Assembly: GCA_027485485.1 (NCBI GenBank)
Contig: JAIXQY010000079.1
Span: forward strand, 1-33,781
Length of the DNA stretch: 33,781 nt
DNA from: Sphingomonadales bacterium
Lineage (GTDB): Bacteria > Pseudomonadota > Alphaproteobacteria > Sphingomonadales > Sphingomonadaceae
Direction of reading: 5' to 3'
Both the position numbers and the translations under genes were made by a program. The notes below the pieces were generated by a model. The model had not been told where the DNA came from, searched no databases, and saw nothing but the letters and a program-made list of their open reading frames with translations. This document shows, piece by piece, positions 28,393 through 33,781 of this stretch; positions within the stretch are counted from its first letter, which is position 1; every line of letters starts with the position of its first letter.

Positions 28393-30339
28393 ATGTCTGA
28401 TGGCCCCAACAAACGCCCGCCCAATCCGTGGATGCGCAATCTCGGGCTGTGGGTGGCGATCCTGGTTGGCCTCGCTGTGGTGGTGAACCTGATGCAGGGT
28501 TCGGAAGGCAGTCGCAGCGGTGAGGCGATGGCCTATTCCGACTTCCTGGCCCGCGTGGATGACGGCGCGGTGAAATCGGTGGAGATCAAGGGCGACGAGA
28601 TCATCGGCCGCACCAGCAGCGACGAGGAATTCCGCACCTTCAACCCCGGTGACACGGTGCTGATCGAGCGGTTGCGTCAAAAGGGCGTGCGCTTTGATGC
28701 CAAGCCGGAAGAAAGCCGCTCGATCCTGGCGCAGCTCTTCTTCAACATGCTGCCCTTCATCCTGATGATCGGCATCTGGATCTTCGTGATGCGCCAGATG
28801 CAGAACGGCGCCGGCCGCGGCGCGATGGGCTTTGGCAAATCGCGCGCCAAGCTGCTGGTGCAGAAGGAAGGCCGCGTGACCTTTGACGATGTTGCCGGCA
28901 TCGACGAAGCCCGCGAAGAGCTGCAGGAGATCGTCGATTTCCTGAAGGACCCGTCGCGCTTCTCGCGCCTTGGCGGCAAGATTCCGAAGGGCGCGCTGCT
29001 GGTTGGCCCGCCCGGCACCGGCAAGACGCTGCTGGCCCGCGCCATTGCCGGCGAAGCCAATGTGCCGTTCTTCTCGATTTCGGGTTCCGATTTCGTCGAA
29101 ATGTTTGTCGGCGTTGGCGCCAGCCGCGTGCGCGACATGTTCGAACAGGGCAAGAAAAGCGCGCCGTGCATCATCTTCATCGATGAAATCGACGCTGTCG
29201 GCCGCAGCCGTGGCGCCGGCCTGGGCGGTGGCAATGATGAGCGCGAGCAGACGCTGAACCAGCTGCTGGTGGAGATGGACGGGTTTGATGCCAATGAAGG
29301 CATCATCATCATCGCCGCCACCAACCGCCCCGATGTGCTCGATCCCGCGCTGCTGCGCCCCGGCAGGTTCGACCGGCAGGTGGTGGTGGGCCGCCCCGAT
29401 ATCGAAGGGCGTGAGAAGATCCTTTCGGTCCACATGAAGAAGGTGCCGCTGGCCCCCGATGTGATCGCCCGCACCATCGCGCGCGGCACGCCGGGCTTTG
29501 CCGGGGCCGATCTGGCCAATCTGGTCAACGAGGCGGCGCTGCTGGCAGCCCGGCGCGGCAAGCGGCTGGTTTCGATGCGCGAATTCGAAGACGCCAAGGA
29601 CAAGGTGCTGATGGGCACCGAGCGCAAGACCATGGCGATGACCGAAGACGAGAAGAAGATGACCGCCTATCACGAGGCTGGCCATGCGCTCGTCTCGCTG
29701 CACGAGGCCTCGTCCGATCCGATCCACAAGGCCACCATCATCCCGCGCGGCCGTGCGCTGGGCATGGTGATGCGCCTGCCCGAACGCGATCAATACAGCT
29801 ATCACCGCGACAAGATGTACGCCAACCTGGCCGTGGCCATGGGCGGGCGCGTCGCGGAGGAAGTGATCTTCGGTTATGACAAGGTGAGCTCCGGCGCCTC
29901 GTCCGACATCAGCTATGCCACCGATCTGGCGCGTTCCATGGCCACACAGTGGGGCATGTCGGACAAGCTGGGCCCGCTGAAATATGTCGAGAATCAGGAA
30001 GAGGTGTTCCTGGGCCACAGCGTGACCAAGGCGCAGAACATGTCGGAAGAAACCGCCCGGCTGATCGATTCCGAAGTGCGCACCATCGTCAACGCCGGCT
30101 ATGACCGCGCCCGCCAGGTGCTGAACGATCATATCGATCAGCTGCACGCCATTGCCGGCGCGCTGCTGGAATATGAAACCCTCACCGGAGACGAGATCAA
30201 GACGGTGATGGAAGGCGGCACCATCGATCGTGGCAGCGCCACCACCACGCCGGTGGCCCGCCCGTCGGCTTCGGGCGCCGCCATTCCCAAGGCCGGCCGC
30301 CGCGGCTCGGGCCTGGGCGAGGCGCCGGCTGGCGCGTGA
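28393..30339 (+). CDS. ftsH: ATP-dependent zinc metalloprotease FtsH
   Basis: 648 aa; two N-terminal TMs, [36 protein letters not shown] zinc site. Confidence 0.98.
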   Translation: MSDGPNKRPPNPWMRNLGLWVAILVGLAVVVNLMQGSEGSRSGEAMAYSDFLARVDDGAVKSVEIKGDEIIGRTSSDEEFRTFNPGDTVLIERLRQKGVRFDAKPEESRSILAQLFFNMLPFILMIGIWIFVMRQMQNGAGRGAMGFGKSRAKLLVQKEGRVTFDDVAGIDEAREELQEIVDFLKDPSRFSRLGGKIPKGALLVGPPGTGKTLLARAIAGEANVPFFSISGSDFVEMFVGVGASRVRDMFEQGKKSAPCIIFIDEIDAVGRSRGAGLGGGNDEREQTLNQLLVEMDGFDANEGIIIIAATNRPDVLDPALLRPGRFDRQVVVGRPDIEGREKILSVHMKKVPLAPDVIARTIARGTPGFAGADLANLVNEAALLAARRGKRLVSMREFEDAKDKVLMGTERKTMAMTEDEKKMTAYHEAGHALVSLHEASSDPIHKATIIPRGRALGMVMRLPERDQYSYHRDKMYANLAVAMGGRVAEEVIFGYDKVSSGASSDISYATDLARSMATQWGMSDKLGPLKYVENQEEVFLGHSVTKAQNMSEETARLIDSEVRTIVNAGYDRARQVLNDHIDQLHAIAGALLEYETLTGDEIKTVMEGGTIDRGSATTTPVARPSASGAAIPKAGRRGSGLGEAPAGA

Positions 30340-30752
30340 AGTGGCTGGCGGTTGCAGCGGCTCTGTTGGCGGCGGTCCCCGTGGCCGCCGCTGACGCGCC
30401 GATGATCGCCTGGTTCGAAATTCCCGTCACCGATCTGGCGCGGGCGGCGCGCTTTTACGAGGCCGTGCTGGGCAAACCGCTCACCCGCGAGACGGTTGAT
30501 GGCTATGCCATGGCGATGTTTGCCGGGCCGGATGGGCCGGAAGGCGCGCTGGTCAAGGGCGATGTCTATGTGCCCGGCAAGGCAGGGCCGATCCTCTATT
30601 TCCGGGTGGCCAATGTTGATGCCGTGCTGGCACGCGCCGTGGCGGCGGGCGGGCGGGTGCTCTATCCGAAGAAGGATATCGGCCCCAATGGCTGGGTGGC
30701 CGAGTTTGAGGACAGCGAGGGCAACCGCATCGCGCTCAGCCAACCGCGCTGA
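30336..30752 (+). CDS. VOC-family (glyoxalase-like) protein with apparent signal peptide
   Basis: 138 aa; [21 protein letters not shown] leader then [28 protein letters not shown]...[25 protein letters not shown] overlap with ftsH. Confidence 0.85.
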   Translation: MKWLAVAAALLAAVPVAAADAPMIAWFEIPVTDLARAARFYEAVLGKPLTRETVDGYAMAMFAGPDGPEGALVKGDVYVPGKAGPILYFRVANVDAVLARAVAAGGRVLYPKKDIGPNGWVAEFEDSEGNRIALSQPR

Positions 30753-32093
30753 TCAGTCCTGATGATGCTCGCCGGGCTCGCGGGCAAGTTCGGGCGTGGT
30801 GAAGGTATAGACCGCCAGTGCCACCAGGGCCGCCGCGCCCAGCCAATAGGGCAGGGTTTGGCCAAGCTGATACAGGCCAATGCCCACAGCCGGCGCAAAG
30901 ATGTAGCAGCTGCCGTTGACCGAGGTGACCGCGCCGGCCACGCCGCCCTGTTCGGCGCGTGAGACCGCAATGCTGGCCCCGGCCGTGAATCCTGGCCGCG
31001 CCAGCCCATATCCCACGCTCATCACCGCAAAGGCCAGCACCAGGCCATAGAGATTGGACGAAAACGCGATTCCGGCGGTGCCGGCAGCAGCGATCAGCGT
31101 GCCCCAGCGCATCAGGGCCGGCGGGGTGAGTCGCAGCTGCGGGATCAGCACCCACTGCGCCAGCAGGGTGGAAAAGGCCCCGGCCATGAAGATCAGCGCG
31201 ATCGAATGCTGCGAATCCATGGCGTCACCGCCCAGCGTGTCGATCACCAGAAAGCCCAGCGCCTGGCCGGTGGCGGCCTGGATGGAGCCGGTGACAAAGC
31301 CGAAGATCATGAACGGCAGGATGCGGCTGTCGCGCACGCTCAGCCGCTTGGGCCGCCCGGCGGCGGCGGCGCTGACATTGGCGCCGGTGGCGGCCCCGGC
31401 CAGATTGGGTTCCGATGATGGCGCGCCGCTGCCGCTTTGCTTGAAGCCCGGCCGGTGGGTGGGATCATCATCGGGCAACACCCGGGCCACCGCGATCATC
31501 ACCAGGGCGGCAAACACGGCAAAGGCAAACATCGGGCCGGAGAGGCCAAAGGGCGCCAGAATGAAGAGCGGCGCCACGGCCGGGCCGATAATGGTGCCCA
31601 GCCCGAAGGCAGACGACAGGCTGGACAAGGCGGCAGTGCGATCCTGTTCATCGGTGCGGCTCGCGACATAGGCCTGGGCTGCCGGATTGGCCGCCGAACC
31701 GAAAATGCCGAACAGGCTGCGCAGCGTGGCAAACAGCGCAAAGGTGGCAATGGGCGCCAGCCAGCCGTTCAGCCCGGCATAAATCGCAATGCCGCAGCCG
31801 GCCATGGAGACCATGAAGCCCAATGATCCCACCAGCATCAGCCGGCGGCGGCCGCGCACATCGCTCTGCCGCGCCCAATAGGGGGCGCTGAACGTCCACA
31901 GCAGTGCCGAAAAGGAAAAGATCACCGCCACCAACATATCGGGCAAGTGGATCACCCGGGCGATGGCGGGCAGCACGGTTTGCAGGGCGGTGTTGCCGGC
32001 GGCCACGGTGAGCAAAGCGGCGAACACCACGGCGAACTCGCGGCGAGGCAGTGATGCACTGGCCAGGCCGGCAAAGGGATTGGGAGTCTGCAC
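30753..32093 (-). CDS. MFS transporter (drug-efflux type)
   Basis: 446 aa, 12-TM pattern, WARQSDVRGRRRLMLVGSLGF (motif A-like). Confidence 0.9.
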   Translation of the reverse strand: MQTPNPFAGLASASLPRREFAVVFAALLTVAAGNTALQTVLPAIARVIHLPDMLVAVIFSFSALLWTFSAPYWARQSDVRGRRRLMLVGSLGFMVSMAGCGIAIYAGLNGWLAPIATFALFATLRSLFGIFGSAANPAAQAYVASRTDEQDRTAALSSLSSAFGLGTIIGPAVAPLFILAPFGLSGPMFAFAVFAALVMIAVARVLPDDDPTHRPGFKQSGSGAPSSEPNLAGAATGANVSAAAAGRPKRLSVRDSRILPFMIFGFVTGSIQAATGQALGFLVIDTLGGDAMDSQHSIALIFMAGAFSTLLAQWVLIPQLRLTPPALMRWGTLIAAAGTAGIAFSSNLYGLVLAFAVMSVGYGLARPGFTAGASIAVSRAEQGGVAGAVTSVNGSCYIFAPAVGIGLYQLGQTLPYWLGAAALVALAVYTFTTPELAREPGEHHQD

Positions 32094-32132
32094 TTTGTTC
32101 TAATGGGCCGGCAGCGCGCCGCTGCCAACCCT

Positions 32133-32693
32133 TCAGTTTGTGCCAATCAAGGCCGCCAACCGCTGCACATCGGCAATATAGTCGGCTTCGGGCAGGCCGG
32201 CGTGCTTCAGGCCGCTGGCGGCGTTGGTGAGCATGCGGGCCAGTTCGGCCGCATCGCCCTTGCCGGCCGCGGCCAGCCGGGTGGTGAGCAGATTGGCGAA
32301 ACGGGCGGCACTGGCATGGTGCAGATCCTCGGTCAGGCTGGCGGCCACCGCCAATATCTCGTCGGCATGCGGGCTGGCGCCGCACAGGCGCTGGATCAGC
32401 AGATCCTTGGCCAGGATGGCCGCCGCCAGCCCCTGCACCGGATCGGCGCCGGCCGGCCAGGCCTGTTCCGCCGCCACCGCCGCATCGGCCAGCAGCGCGG
32501 CGGCCACAGCGCGGAACACCGCTTCCTTGCCGGGAAAGAGCAGATAGAGCGCCGGGCGTGACATGCCGGCCGCGTCGGCGATATCGGCCATGGTGCAGCG
32601 GCGATAGCCGTGGCGCGAAAAGGCCGTGATCGCCGCAGTCACCACGCGGACGCGGCGGGCTTCATCGGCGGATATTGACATAACAGACGACAT
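32133..32693 (-). CDS. TetR/AcrR-family transcriptional regulator
   Basis: AITAFSRHGYRRCTMADIADAAGMSRPALYLLFPGKEAVFRAV, a TetR N-terminal HTH. Start 32693 or 32681. Confidence 0.94.
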   Translation of the reverse strand: MSSVMSISADEARRVRVVTAAITAFSRHGYRRCTMADIADAAGMSRPALYLLFPGKEAVFRAVAAALLADAAVAAEQAWPAGADPVQGLAAAILAKDLLIQRLCGASPHADEILAVAASLTEDLHHASAARFANLLTTRLAAAGKGDAAELARMLTNAASGLKHAGLPEADYIADVQRLAALIGTN

Positions 32694-32706
32694 TTGTCAG
32701 TTTGTA
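32684..32706. promoter_or_regulatory. Candidate TetR operator
   Basis: GACA-TT-TGTC dyad (32689-32698), extending with one unpaired base to ACAGAC...GTTTGT, in the TetR/SDR divergent region and overlapping the first TetR start codon. Confidence 0.45.
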
Positions 32707-32744
32707 TCACGCTCAGTATGGAATCGACAAGCGGGAGAGTGACG

Positions 32745-33764
32745 ATGGCTGCAACGCAAGGCAAGGTGCTGGTCACCGGTGCATCGGGATATATCGCCGG
32801 TTTCATCATCAAGGCGCTGGTGCGGGATGGCTGGCAGGTGCGCGGCACAATCCGCAATCTGTCCCGTGCCGCCGAGGTTCGCGCCACGCTGGGCCTGCCC
32901 GATCTGGAACTGGTTGCCTGCGATCTGATGAGCGATGCCGGCTGGGCCGAGGCGATGGCCGGTATTGAGTTTGTTCAGCACATCGCCTCGCCGATCCCGG
33001 CGGGAGAGCCAAAGGATCCTGACGATCTGATCGTGCCGGCCCGCGAAGGGGCGCTCAGGGCGCTGCGTTTTGCCAAGGCCGCCGATGTGAAGCGCGTGGT
33101 GATGACCAGCAGCATGGCCGCCATCGCCTATGGCCATGGCCAGGGCCGCGCGCCGTTCACGGAAGCCGACTGGTCCAACGTCACTTCGGTGGATGCCTAT
33201 GCCTATATCAAGTCCAAGACGATCGCCGAACGGGCGGCGCGGGATTGGATGGCGGCCAACGGGGTGGGCATGGAATATGTGAGCATCAATCCCGCCGCTG
33301 TGCTCGGCCCGGTGCTGGGGGCGGATTTCTCCACCAGCCTGGAGGTGGTGAAGAAGCTGCTGGATGGCGCGTTGCCCGGCCTGCCCAATCTGGGCTTTGG
33401 CGTGGTCGATGTGCGCGATGTGGCCGATCTGCACGTGCTGGCGATGACCACGCCGGGCCTGGATGGCGAACGCTTCATCGCACAGGGCCGCTTCATCTGG
33501 ATGCGCGAGGTGGCCGAGGTGCTGAAGGCCGGGCTGGGCCCCCAGGCCAAGCGGGTGCCGACGCGCGGTCTGCCGGATTGGCTGTTGAAGCTGCTCGCCA
33601 ATTTCGATGCCACCGTGAAAATGGTGGTGCCCGAACTCGGCCGTCGCCGCGAGGCCAGCGCGGCCCACGCGCTGGAACGCCTGGGCTGGAAGACGCGGGA
33701 CGAAGCGCAAACGATCCTCGATTGCGCCAACAGCCTGATCGAAAAGGGGCTGGTGAAAGCCTGA
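32745..33764 (+). CDS. NAD(P)-dependent epimerase / dihydroflavonol-4-reductase-like extended SDR
   Basis: From ATG 32745: MAATQGKVLVTGASGYIAGFIIKALVRDGWQVRGTIRN...VMTSSMAAIAYG...YIKSKTIAERAARDW (YxxxK). Upstream GGGAGAG is Shine-Dalgarno-like. Confidence 0.93.
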   Translation: MAATQGKVLVTGASGYIAGFIIKALVRDGWQVRGTIRNLSRAAEVRATLGLPDLELVACDLMSDAGWAEAMAGIEFVQHIASPIPAGEPKDPDDLIVPAREGALRALRFAKAADVKRVVMTSSMAAIAYGHGQGRAPFTEADWSNVTSVDAYAYIKSKTIAERAARDWMAANGVGMEYVSINPAAVLGPVLGADFSTSLEVVKKLLDGALPGLPNLGFGVVDVRDVADLHVLAMTTPGLDGERFIAQGRFIWMREVAEVLKAGLGPQAKRVPTRGLPDWLLKLLANFDATVKMVVPELGRRREASAAHALERLGWKTRDEAQTILDCANSLIEKGLVKA

Positions 33765-33766
33765 TC

Positions 33767-33781
33767 AGGTCCTCCCCATGC
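33767..33781. repeat. Start of a second copy of the 120-bp element, cut off by the window edge
   Basis: AGGTCCTCCCCATGC is exactly the reverse complement of GCATGGGGAGGACCT at 14190-14204, directly after a gene stop. Confidence 0.65.

Noticed and set aside
28270-30147. 625-aa minus-strand ORF
   Set aside because: Antisense to ftsH; His/Gln/Ala-rich mirror sequence.
1-33781. CRISPR arrays, tRNA/rRNA genes, insertion sequences, prophage
   Set aside because: No regularly spaced repeats, no tRNA-like cloverleaf in the short intergenic gaps and no transposase/integrase-like ORFs were seen by eye. A tRNAscan/Infernal run would be needed to be definitive.

Overview
GC-rich alphaproteobacterial window; codon usage, a PEPxxWA-CTERM protein and TonB-dependent sugar-locus architecture suggest a sphingomonad. 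It is densely coding, and I saw no rRNA, tRNA, CRISPR or IS element. The left ~20 kb is a LacI-controlled alpha-glucan utilisation locus. It has a TonB-dependent receptor, then a minus-strand run of stop/start-overlapping genes: flavin-dependent (tryptophan-type) halogenase, two GH13 enzymes, GH97, a Tat-type esterase, zwf and glk (truncated at the left edge). A LacI regulator is divergent from the receptor. A second co-directional cluster holds an SGLT-like Na+/solute symporter, a CPA2 cation/H+ antiporter and a second halogenase, and a flavin monooxygenase is divergent from it. Three similar LacI-type operator candidates (consensus RYATWCGTATKC) lie in the receptor/LacI and symporter/monooxygenase intergenic regions. 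The right part is mostly housekeeping: MATE transporter, PEP-CTERM protein, folE, typA, RodZ-like, CpoB/YbgF-like, tilS, ftsH, VOC protein, MFS, TetR, SDR. The best candidate for an under-described system is the pairing of two intact halogenases with one starch/maltodextrin-to-Entner-Doudoroff locus. Other structural signals are a 120-bp inverted-repeat element with the start of a second copy at the window end, a 28-bp near-perfect palindrome in the symporter leader, and an intrinsic terminator right after the receptor gene.
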